Below are positions 6,849 to 11,788 of a stretch of 12,195 nt of DNA, piece by piece. Made by a program: the position numbers and the translations under genes. The stretch is from Baffinella frigidus (lineage: Eukaryota > Cryptophyceae > Cryptomonadales > Baffinellaceae), in assembly GCA_026770585.1 (NCBI GenBank), contig MU646773.1:133850-146044 (forward strand). Reading direction: 5' to 3'. The notes beneath the pieces were generated by a model. That model saw only the letters and a program-made list of their open reading frames with translations, was not told the DNA's origin and ran no database searches. Every line of letters starts with the position of its first letter. Position 1 is the stretch's first letter.

Positions 6849-6888
6849 ATGTTGGAAGTAATCTCTCTGAACCGCAACCCCTCCGCAG

Positions 6889-6933
6889 GAGAAGATGCGA
6901 TTTTGTATGAGTGCCGTGCGCGACATAGAGCAG
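6889..6933 (+). CDS. Candidate 45-nt exon (EKMRFCMSAVRDIEQ)
   Basis: The island is bounded by CTCCGCAG on the left and CAG|GTGCCT on the right. It reads 15 whole codons, EKMRFCMSAVRDIEQ, phase 0 at both ends. It follows a telomere-like block by 40 bp and precedes a family E element by 9 bp. The MSAVR string resembles MSVVR of the micro-exon at 10915. No partner exon is visible nearby, so this is speculative. Confidence 0.25.
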
Positions 6934-6942
6934 GTGCCTGCC

Positions 6943-7081
6943 CCACCAGCCCTCCGAGGCGCACCAAATAGAGGCTCGAGCATGCGCCAATTCCTCGGGC
7001 GGCACCTTCAAAAACGAATGTGCCACCCGAGGGAATGGCGCCAAACAATCGTCGATTTGGTCCGCCTCGCAGGGCTGGCGG
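6943..7081. mobile_element. Foldback element, family E, copy 2
   Basis: Left CCACCAGCCCTCCGAGGCG (6943) pairs with right CGCCTCGCAGGGCTGGCGG (7081). It shares the interior of the 3831-3982 copy. It would lie inside an intron if the 6889 exon is real. Confidence 0.8.
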
Positions 7082-7161
7082 ACCGAAACAAGCCTAGCTC
7101 TGTTTCGGTCTATTTGGGCTCACCAATTTGACTCGGTCTATTCGGGGTCACCAATTTCGTG
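7081..7161. repeat. Hairpin plus 28-bp tandem duplication
   Basis: GACCGAAACA / TGTTTCGGTC (7081-7090 and 7101-7110) form a perfect 10-bp stem with a 10-base loop. A 28-bp unit beginning CGGTCTATT is then repeated at 7106 and 7134, with CACCAATTT conserved. Confidence 0.75.
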
Positions 7162-7295
7162 AGCCTGGGCTTTTTCCCGCTCCAAAGTTGACAAATTTTG
7201 CACCGTAGACTCGGTATGTCAACTTGAGGATAGTGGGTCAGCCGGAGTGAGGCAGACCTAGGAAGCGTCAAATGCAAGTAGCATGGGCCAGCATA
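7162..7295. other. No feature recognised
   Basis: Short spacer before the family A element. No coding or repeat signal seen. Confidence 0.4.
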
Positions 7296-7416
7296 TATCC
7301 TTCAAGTGCCCAGTAGGCGCATACGCCCTACGGTAGAGCCCTAGGACCTGCCTAGGGCAAGTTAGAGTGAACAGTCACCCTGTGGGAATATTGACCCTGT
7401 GGGCACTTGGGGGATA
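7296..7416. mobile_element. Foldback element, family A, copy 2
   Basis: TATCCTTCAAGTGCCCA (7296-7312) pairs with TGGGCACTTGGGGGATA (7400-7416) with two mismatches. TA occurs at both ends as a likely target duplication. The interior matches copy 1 at 223-322 through GCGCATACGCCCTA and CCTAGGACCTGCCTAGG. Confidence 0.8.
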
Positions 7417-7499
7417 GCAGGAGGTGGGAGAGAAACGTGCATTCAAGCATTGTGCCTTCCGTGTTCACCCTCCCGGGGTTCTCCCCGATACGCGCAACC

Positions 7500-7590
7500 A
7501 AGCTCTGTCTGAGGTTCATTCTGGCTCGTCCTAAAGGCTTTCTACTCGCCCTTTTGTACTGGCATTCTGCTCTTAAACGCCTGCAAGGAC
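7500..7590. mobile_element. Foldback element, family F, copy 2 (right end lost)
   Basis: AGCTCTGTCTGAGGTTCATT and CTGGCTCGTCCT match the left arm of the 5161-5281 copy, and the interior (TTGTACTGG..TTCT..TCTTAAA) also matches. The sequence diverges after GCAAGGAC, where the next element begins. Confidence 0.75.
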
Positions 7591-7597
7591 CCCTTTT

Positions 7598-7749
7598 GAA
7601 TTCAACTCCGGAAACGATTAAAAACATTTCTTCATGGCAACGAAATCTACCACACAAGTGGGGTCTTACTAATACTTGTAAACCACGTGTGTGTGGTAAT
7701 TTTCGTTGCCAGAAAGTGATGTTGTTGATCGTTTGCGGAGTTGAGAATG
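7598..7749. mobile_element. Foldback element, family G
   Basis: Arms of about 60 bp: TCAACTCCGGAAACGATT (7602) and TGGCAACGAAATCTACCACA (7635) pair with the reverse complement of 7680-7744. Both strands show matching open frames as a consequence. A partial copy of the right arm lies at 8034-8081, and the CAACGAAA-TTAC core recurs in elements J and H. Confidence 0.8.
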
Positions 7750-7852
7750 CCACCCCCTTTCTTTCCCCGCCACGTTAAATGCAGAGGTGTCTGTGTCTCC
7801 CCTTGAACAACCCGCAACGCAGGTCTCCGTGACCACTCAGTAGGCTACAGGG

Positions 7853-7886
7853 CACGTCCCTCTCCGGAAATCCGGGGAGGGACGTG
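7853..7886. other. Strong GC-rich hairpin
   Basis: CACGTCCCTCTCCGGA and TCCGGGGAGGGACGTG pair over 16 positions with one G-T wobble around a two-base loop. No T-run follows. A short frame before it (about 7792-7824, ending ACGCAG|GTCTCC) reads VSVSPLEQPATQ and could be another exon fragment, but support is weak. Confidence 0.65.
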
Positions 7887-8001
7887 ACAAATTGCTGACT
7901 TTTGGCGTGTTTCCTGGGCAAACATCCAATAATTAACTTGAGCATGGTCCCCCGTAGTGTTCCGAGGGGACTCTGAAGCCTTCATAGAACCCACGCAGCA
8001 G

Positions 8002-8033
8002 GTGTCGTCAGAGCACCCTGAATTGTCTAGTCA
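8002..8033 (+). pseudogene. Truncated duplicate of the exon start at 8158
   Basis: CAGCAG|GTGTCGTCAGAGCACCCTG parallels CACAG|GTTTCGTCAGCGCCCCCTG at 8158, giving VSSEHPEL against VSSAPPDY. The copy is cut off by a fragment of a family G element at 8034. It looks like a duplicated exon broken by insertion or rearrangement. Confidence 0.35.
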
Positions 8034-8081
8034 GTTTTGTTGCCAGAAAAGCAATATCGTGAATCGTTTCCGGAGGTGAGA
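8034..8081. mobile_element. Fragment of family G element
   Basis: GTTGCCAGAAAAG, ATCGTTTCCGGAGGTGAGA and spacing match the right arm of the 7598-7749 element. The left arm is absent. Confidence 0.65.
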
Positions 8082-8157
8082 GCCCCTCGTGCGCGGGCTG
8101 GATCATCAAGGGCACCGACAAAATCTGGCTGCTCACAACCTGTCTGCGGGCGCACAG

Positions 8158-8488
8158 GTTTCGTCAGCGCCCCCTGACTACGCGGAGCTCTACCCCGAGG
8201 CCGCCCAGATGCTTGATGATCTCTGGGCTCCAGCTGAGGCCTCTCCTCGGGGGTTTGATGGTCAAAAAAACCGGTCGGGCGTCCCACAAAAAAAGGGCTC
8301 CAACCCGCTGAGGGAGGAGGGGTCGAGTGGGGAGGAGGGGAGCGAGATGGGGGTGTCGAGCGGGGGGGGGGTGTCGGAGGATGGGGAGGGGGAGGATCTT
8401 GATGAGTTGCTGGAGGAGATGGGGAGGGTGCACATCGGGGGGCGGCGGCCGTTGGACGCGGGGGAGGGGGCGCGTCAAGCGGACATGC
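8158..8488 (+). CDS. Candidate exon 1 of a split gene, acidic Ser/Gly/Glu-rich
   Basis: The frame opens upstream at a GTG (8089), but the likely exon start is after GCGCACAG (8155-8157). It reads VSSAPPDYAELYPEAAQMLD and onward, with a Lys/Ser-rich middle, then a strongly acidic stretch (EGEDLDELLEEMGR). GC-rich, low-complexity acidic composition matches the other islands. GTGCGC at 8489 would be the donor, leaving one base of a codon (phase 1) that the exon at 8874 completes as Arg. Unspliced, the frame runs 10 codons into telomere-like repeat and stops at 8520. No known domain. Coding is fairly likely; the exact ends are uncertain. Confidence 0.5.
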
Positions 8489-8611
8489 GTGCGCTACCCA
8501 ACTCTAAACCCTACACCTGAAACCTGAAACCTGAAACCCATATCGGGGGGAAGCGGAAATTGGTGGCCGCTGGGGGGGGGGAGGGGCGGGAAAAAGACAT
8601 GCGTGCGGCAC
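8434..8611. repeat. 114-bp duplication of exon tail plus donor
   Basis: ATCGGGGGG...GACATGCGTGCG occurs twice, with ACATGCGTGCG at 8483 and 8597 (spacing 114). Both copies are followed by telomere-like repeat. The second copy is degenerate and lacks an open frame in phase. It suggests that exon end, donor and satellite were duplicated together. Confidence 0.6.
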
Positions 8612-8870
8612 CACTACACCCCAAACTCTGAACCCTACACCCTGAACGCTAAACCCGAGAGCAGAGACTCTGAACACTATCCCCTAACCCCTAACCCCTA
8701 ACCCCAAACCCCTAACACCTTACACCTAACCCCAAACCCCAAACCCCCAACCCCTAACCCCTAATCCCCCCTAAACCCTAAACCCAAACCCCTAACCCCT
8801 AACCCATAAACCCTAAACCCTTACCCCGAACCCTTGACCCCCCCGAAACCCTAACCCCTAACCCCTAACC
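8499..8870. repeat. Telomere-like satellite (putative intron)
   Basis: Mixed CCTGAAA, CCCTAAC, CCCCAAA and CCCTAAA units, C-rich on the plus strand, run to the CAG at 8871-8873, broken by the duplicated exon tail at about 8540-8610. In the split-gene model this is most of intron 8489-8873. Confidence 0.9.
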
Positions 8871-8873
8871 CAG

Positions 8874-8911
8874 GCCTCGCGGAGCAGCGAGAAAAGGAGC
8901 TAGACGGGCAG
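8874..8911 (+). CDS. Candidate exon 2 (LAEQREKELDGQ)
   Basis: A 38-nt non-satellite island sits between two telomere-like blocks. It is bounded by CCCAG on the left and CAG on the right. Two bases complete the Arg codon left by exon 1; the remaining 12 codons read LAEQREKELDGQ, a charged helix-like peptide, ending in phase 0. The donor would be GC (CAG|GCGACC), a minor but known class. Other frames contain a stop or a basic low-complexity peptide. Confidence 0.35.
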
Positions 8912-8916
8912 GCGAC

Positions 8917-9062
8917 CCCAAACCCTAAACCCTAAATTTCAAACCCTAAACCCTACGCCATAAACCATAAACCATAAACCATAAACCATAAACCATAAAC
9001 TATGAACCCTAAACCCTAGACCCTAAACCCTAGACCCTAAACTCTAACCCTAAACTCTAAAC
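8917..9062. repeat. Telomere-like satellite with CATAAAC subarray (putative intron)
   Basis: CCCTAAA-type units enclose six perfect CATAAAC units at 8959-9000, then CCCTAGA and CTCTAAA variants. It ends three bases before the exon at 9066. Confidence 0.9.
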
Positions 9063-9065
9063 CAG

Positions 9066-9122
9066 GCTCTCGACTCCTCCGACATGGATCGACTCCTCCC
9101 CCAAAGCCCTTCGTTGTCCCAG
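9066..9122 (+). CDS. Candidate exon 3 (ends LLPQSPSLSQ)
   Basis: Bounded by ACCAG (to 9065) and CCCAG|GTAACG (9123), 57 nt, 19 whole codons in phase 0: ALDSSDMDRLLPQSPSLSQ. It directly follows a telomere-like block. Its 3' half and donor are part of an 80-bp segment repeated downstream. No domain recognised. Confidence 0.4.
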
Positions 9123-9380
9123 GTAACGACGCCGCAAGTGTTCACGCGTGAGCCCCTTTCCACATGGATCGCCTCCTCCCCCAAAGCCCTTCGGTATCCA
9201 CGAAAGGCCCTTCGAGGGTTATGCCATGCCCATTCTTGGAGCCATTTGCCCGGTTTGTCAACCTTTGGGCGATACGTAGAGAAGTGTCTGGGTTTCCCAC
9301 AAAATTGACTTTTGATGAACCCTCAAAGCCCCTCGCCGTCCCAGGTAACGCCGCAAGTGTTCACGCGTGAGCCCCTTTCC
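9084..9380. repeat. Triplicated exon end plus donor segment
   Basis: ATGGATCG(A/C)CTCCTCCCCC, AAAGCCCTTCG and GTAACG(ACG)CCGCAAGTGTTCACG form a unit starting at 9084, partially at 9164 (80 bp on), and again at about 9321-9380. Copies encode LLPQSPSLSQ, LLPQSPS and NPQSPSPSQ. Two carry CCCAG|GTAACG donors (9123 and 9345). Confidence 0.75.
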
Positions 9381-9423
9381 AGCCTGAAAAGGTGCTCTCC
9401 CCTGAATGCTTTTTGCGTCCCAG

Positions 9424-9531
9424 GGGGAGCGTGATCTGCTTCGTGACGGAGCAAACATCGAGGGCCGGCGCCAGAGTCAGAGCCGGGGGGTGGTGGAGGG
9501 GGGTGAAAGCGACGCCCCAACGCTTGCCCCG
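9424..9531 (+). CDS. Candidate exon 4, 36 codons
   Basis: It is preceded by TGCTTTTTGCGTCCCAG, the best polypyrimidine tract and acceptor in the window, and followed by GTATAA at 9532. Exactly 108 nt, phase 0 at both ends, without stops. It begins GERDLLRDGANIEGRRQSQS and ends in an acidic to Pro-rich tail (EGGESDAPTLAP). A donor at 9123 gives a 301-bp intron; the alternative donor at 9345 would give a 79-bp intron. No family recognised. The next bases are telomere-like repeat. Confidence 0.5.
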
Positions 9532-9829
9532 GTATAAACCCTAAACCCTAAAACCTGCACCCTCAACTCCAAACCCTCAACTTCAAACCCGCCACCCTAA
9601 ACCCTAAACCCGCAACTCCAAACCCAAAACCCTAAACCCCAAACCCCAAACCCCAAACCCCAAGCTCCAAACCCCAAGCCCCAAACCCCAAGCCCCAAAC
9701 CCCAAACCCCAAACCCCCAACCCCAAAACCCTAAACCCCAAACCCCAAACCCCAAACCCCAAGCTCCAAACCCCAAGCCCCAAACCCCAAGCCCCAAACC
9801 CCAAACCCCAAACCCTAAACCCTACGCAG
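9532..9829 (+). other. Putative intron made almost wholly of telomere-like repeat
   Basis: It starts GTATAAACCCTAAACC and ends CCCTAAACCCTACGCAG, 298 bp. All but the first few and last few bases are CCCTAAA or CCCCAAA-type units, including two copies of a 99-bp higher-order unit (9626-9724 and 9725-9823). The flanking islands are both open and in phase 0 across the proposed splice. The minus-strand Gly/Leu/Trp open frame here is repeat translation. Confidence 0.5.
9626..9823. repeat. 99-bp higher-order telomere-like repeat, two copies
   Basis: AAAACCCTAAACCCC starts at 9626 and 9725, and AAGCTCC at 9662 and 9761, both 99 bp apart. The interspersed AAGCTCC, AAGCCCC and AAACCCC variants occur in the same order in both copies. 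That indicates a recent segmental duplication within the array. Confidence 0.9.
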
Positions 9830-10108
9830 AGCGATGGCGGCCCCGCAGCGTCGCACAAGTTCGCGCTCAGCAAACAGCGTCTCGCTGTGAAGCGCGGCGT
9901 CGACTTCTCGAGTGATGAGTCCAGCGGGCAAGAGCGCGAGAGCGGAGCAAGCGAGAGTGGGGGGGGGAGGGAGAGCGGGGTGGGTGAGAGTGGGACGGGT
10001 GTGGGGGAGGGGGAGGGGTGGGGAGGGCCGGAATGGGTGGCGGAGGCTGCGAAGATACAGGAGGAGGAGAATGCTGACTTGCAAGAGATTGCGGCGACTG
10101 CTAAGAAG
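9830..10108 (+). CDS. Candidate exon 5, 93 codons, Ser/Gly/Glu-rich
   Basis: It starts after CTACGCAG, directly at the end of the telomere-like block, and reads SDGGPAASHKFALSKQRLAV, then an acidic SSDESSGQERESGASESGG-type low-complexity stretch, then a helix-like end (EWVAEAAKIQEEENADLQEI). GTGCCG at 10109 follows AAGAAG and would be the donor, phase 0. Without splicing, the frame goes on for 29 codons into the family C element at 10156 and stops at 10195. EWVAEAA resembles the EWVDM micro-exons downstream. This is the strongest coding island in the right half; function unknown. Confidence 0.55.
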
Positions 10109-10155
10109 GTGCCGCGCCCCACCCGAGAGCAAGAGGTTTGGTGTAAAGTGACAGG

Positions 10156-10316
10156 CCACACAGCGGACTTCGAAGGGATTTCGAATAACCCCTAAGCGAT
10201 CAGACCTAGGGCCCTACGGTAGGCAACCCGTAGGGTCGTAGGGGGTTTCCTACGGATAAGGTAACGGAAACTCGGGCTCTCGGCGCCCGAAAATCCCTTC
10301 GTAGCCCGCTGTGTGG
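10156..10316. mobile_element. Foldback element, family C, copy 2
   Basis: CCACACAGCGGACT (10156-10169) pairs with AGCCCGCTGTGTGG (10303-10316), one mismatch. Same 161-bp length and shared interior as 6326-6486. In the split-gene model it sits in the intron after exon 5. Confidence 0.85.
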
Positions 10317-10391
10317 ATCGTCGTCTTCTGTCGCTGGATCAGACGGGGTCACTGAGTGCTTTCTGGAGCACTGCGAGGTTGCTGAAACACT

Positions 10392-10748
10392 GAGAGGGTG
10401 CTGGTGAGCAAGAGGGGAAACTCTCAGTGGTTTCTCAAGGAGGATGGAACACTGAGTGGTTGCTGGGGAGCAGGAGGGAACACTGAGATCGAGGATTTAT
10501 CCGAGTATCGCAACCCTGGGTGGTGGATAGGAGACTGAGAGGGTGCTGGGGAGCAGGAGGGAGCAGTGGGTCGAGTGACGCGACCCTGTGTGGTTGCTGA
10601 AGCAGGGGGAACTCCTCATTGGTTGCTAGGAGACTGAGAGGGTGCTGGGGAGCAGGAGGGAACACAGAGATCGAGGAGTCGTCCGAGTAACACACCCCAA
10701 CACAACCCTGAGTGGTGGCTAGGAGACTGAGTGGGTGGTGGGGAGCAG
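10392..10748. repeat. Minisatellite, unit about 63-99 bp, five units
   Basis: The landmark GCTGGGGAGCAGGAGGGA, or close variants, occurs at 10399, 10462, 10545, 10644 and 10738 (spacings 63, 83, 99, 94). Units share GGAGACTGAGAGGGTG and GATCGAGGA, CCGAGTA. The last unit runs into the exon at 10749, and its CAG could be that exon's acceptor. The Pro/Leu-rich minus-strand frame here is repeat translation. Confidence 0.85.
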
Positions 10749-10799
10749 GAGGGAGCAGCAGCCGCGGACAAGAAGGAGTGGGCGGACATGGTGTCTGAG
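10749..10799 (+). CDS. Candidate exon 6 (contains KKEWADMVSE)
   Basis: 51 nt, 17 whole codons: EGAAAADKKEWADMVSE, bounded by GGGAGCAG and GTGCGC. Phase 0 at both ends, matching exon 5. Its last 24 nt are repeated as two further islands at 10915 and 11048. The following sequence is CCCTACA repeat. If not spliced, the frame runs on into the repeat. Confidence 0.4.
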
Positions 10800-10819
10800 G
10801 TGCGCACCCTCCCCCTCCG

Positions 10820-10904
10820 CCTACACCCTACACCCTACACCCTACACCCTACACCCTACACCCTACACCCTCCCCCCCCGCCTACACCCTACACCTTACG
10901 CCGT
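10820..10904. repeat. CCCTACA 7-bp satellite (putative intron)
   Basis: About seven CCCTACA units, a C-rich gap, then two more units and a CCTTACG variant. It fills most of the putative intron 10800-10914. Confidence 0.9.
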
Positions 10905-10914
10905 CGACAAGCAG

Positions 10915-10938
10915 GAGTGGGTGGACATGATGTCCGTG
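10915..10938 (+). CDS. Candidate 24-nt micro-exon (EWVDMMSV)
   Basis: GACAAGCAG|GAGTGG to GTCCGTG|GTGCGC, eight codons, phase 0 at both ends: EWVDMMSV. It is nearly identical to the end of exon 6 and to the island at 11048. It may be a duplicated exon or a repeat relic. Confidence 0.35.
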
Positions 10939-10958
10939 GTGCGCACCCCCCCCTCCCC

Positions 10959-11035
10959 GGTTTAGAATTTAGGGCTTAGAGCGGAGGTTACAGGGGACAG
11001 GGTTTAGAGTGTAGGTTGCAGGCCGCAGGGTCTAT
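10959..11035. repeat. Degenerate telomere-like tract in reverse orientation
   Basis: GGTTTAGAATTTAGGGCTTAG, then CAGGGTTTAGAGTGTAGG and GCAGGGTCTA, is the TTTAGGG-strand pattern on the plus strand, opposite to every other block here. It fills the putative intron 10939-11047. Confidence 0.65.
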
Positions 11036-11047
11036 CCCCCCCAGCAG

Positions 11048-11071
11048 GAGTGGGTGGACATTGTGTCTCAG
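11048..11071 (+). CDS. Candidate 24-nt micro-exon (EWVDIVSQ)
   Basis: A C-rich run and CCCAGCAG precede eight codons, EWVDIVSQ, followed by CAG|GTGCGT. Phase 0 at both ends. It is the third copy of the EWxDM unit and the one with the best splice-site context. A telomere-like tract follows at 11095. Confidence 0.35.
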
Positions 11072-11094
11072 GTGCGTACTCGCCCATCACTCTC

Positions 11095-11160
11095 CCTAAA
11101 CCCTATACCCTGGACCCTGAACCCGAAACCTTGAACCATGAACCATGAACCCGAACCCCT
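11095..11160. repeat. Degenerate telomere-like tract
   Basis: CCCTAAACCCTATACCCTGG, then CCTGAACCCGAAACC and two ACCATGA units, C-rich on the plus strand. Confidence 0.8.
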
Positions 11161-11493
11161 GAAGTGGGTTTGACCCAGCCTTGCCCCGCGCCACTTGTCG
11201 CATGGCGGTTTCAGCTACGTTTTTCCTCCTTCTCCTCTCCCCTCTCCTTGCTCTCCCCTCCCCGCTACACTCTACACTCTCCCCATTCCACCCCCGTGAA
11301 ACCCGCGTGTCCCCCACACCGTCCACGAAACCAGTCCTGTTGTAGTCACGCCACGTGTGTGGAACTTGCAGGAACAAACCAACTGTCCGCTGACCCGTTC
11401 CACAGCATCCCCCCACTGCTCTGGGAGGATGCGCTCCGTTGCGCAAACGTCGCGCCACCCACTTTGCGAGAGCACACAACCACGTTGCGAGGG
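11161..11493. other. Unresolved stretch; possible exon at the right end
   Basis: A pyrimidine-rich stretch (11220-11290) is followed by AACTTGCAG (11371) and CCACAG (11405), either of which could be an acceptor. After 11405 the frame reads HPPTALGGCAPLRKRRATHF and is closed by a stop inside the foldback element at 11494. The minus strand is also open (ends MRSLATWLCALAKWVARRLR). I cannot choose a strand. Confidence 0.3.
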
Positions 11494-11640
11494 ATCTCAT
11501 AGGGAAACGGTTTTAATTTGAACCCATTGGAGTCAATGAAAATTACTACATGACTGCGTTAATATTACTAGTAAAGCTCGTTATGTGTAGTAAATTTCGT
11601 TGCCAAACAGTTTTAAGTTAAAACCGTTTTCCATTGAGAT
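11494..11640. mobile_element. Foldback element, family H
   Basis: ATCTCATAGGGAAACGGTTT at the left pairs with AAACCGTTTTCCATTGAGAT at the right. Pairing continues inward through GAAAATTACTACA (11538) and TGTAGTAAATTTCGTTGCCA (11586). The core matches elements G and J. Ends exactly at the ATG of the next candidate exon. Confidence 0.75.
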
Positions 11641-11683
11641 GAGTCTGCGAGGTCGCGCGACACTCAACCGGCGTGCGACGCAG
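11639..11683 (+). CDS. Candidate exon (MSLRGRATLNRRATQ)
   Basis: ATG at 11639-11641 overlaps the end of the foldback element; 15 codons follow to ACGCAG|GTCGTAAG. Phase 0, as is the exon at 11789. The ATG may be a start codon supplied by the element, or the exon may simply be interrupted there. Arg-rich peptide, no family. Confidence 0.35.
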
Positions 11684-11714
11684 GTCGTAAGAAGACAGCA
11701 GATGCCCTCCTAGA

Positions 11715-11784
11715 TAAGTGGACCCTACTAAGTGGACCGCGCTAAGTAGACCCTACTAAGTTGACCGTACTAAGTGGATCCCTC
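11715..11784. repeat. 14-bp tandem array just upstream of a 3' splice site
   Basis: Five units of TAAGTGGACCCTAC-type sequence start at 11715, 11729, 11743, 11757 and 11771, exactly 14 bp apart, with one to four changes each. TACTAAG occurs three times (11727, 11755, 11769). The array ends four bases before the acceptor AG at 11787-11788. Confidence 0.9.
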
Positions 11785-11788
11785 GCAG

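Noticed and set aside
7352-7778. 133- and 123-codon overlapping frames on both strands
   Set aside because: They cover foldback elements A, F and G; the matching peptides on opposite strands reflect inverted arms.
8499-9064. Possible true chromosome end or CRISPR-like array
   Set aside because: Units are contiguous 7-mers with no spacers, and non-satellite sequence follows for kilobases, so it is interstitial telomere-like satellite.
9604-10161. 185-codon minus-strand frame rich in Gly, Leu, Phe and Trp
   Set aside because: It is the translation of the telomere-like 7-bp and 99-bp repeats plus the reverse of a better plus-strand exon; periodic repeats without stops give such frames automatically.
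10435-10695. Pro/Leu-rich minus frame
   Set aside because: Translation of the minisatellite units; the same peptide repeats with the unit.
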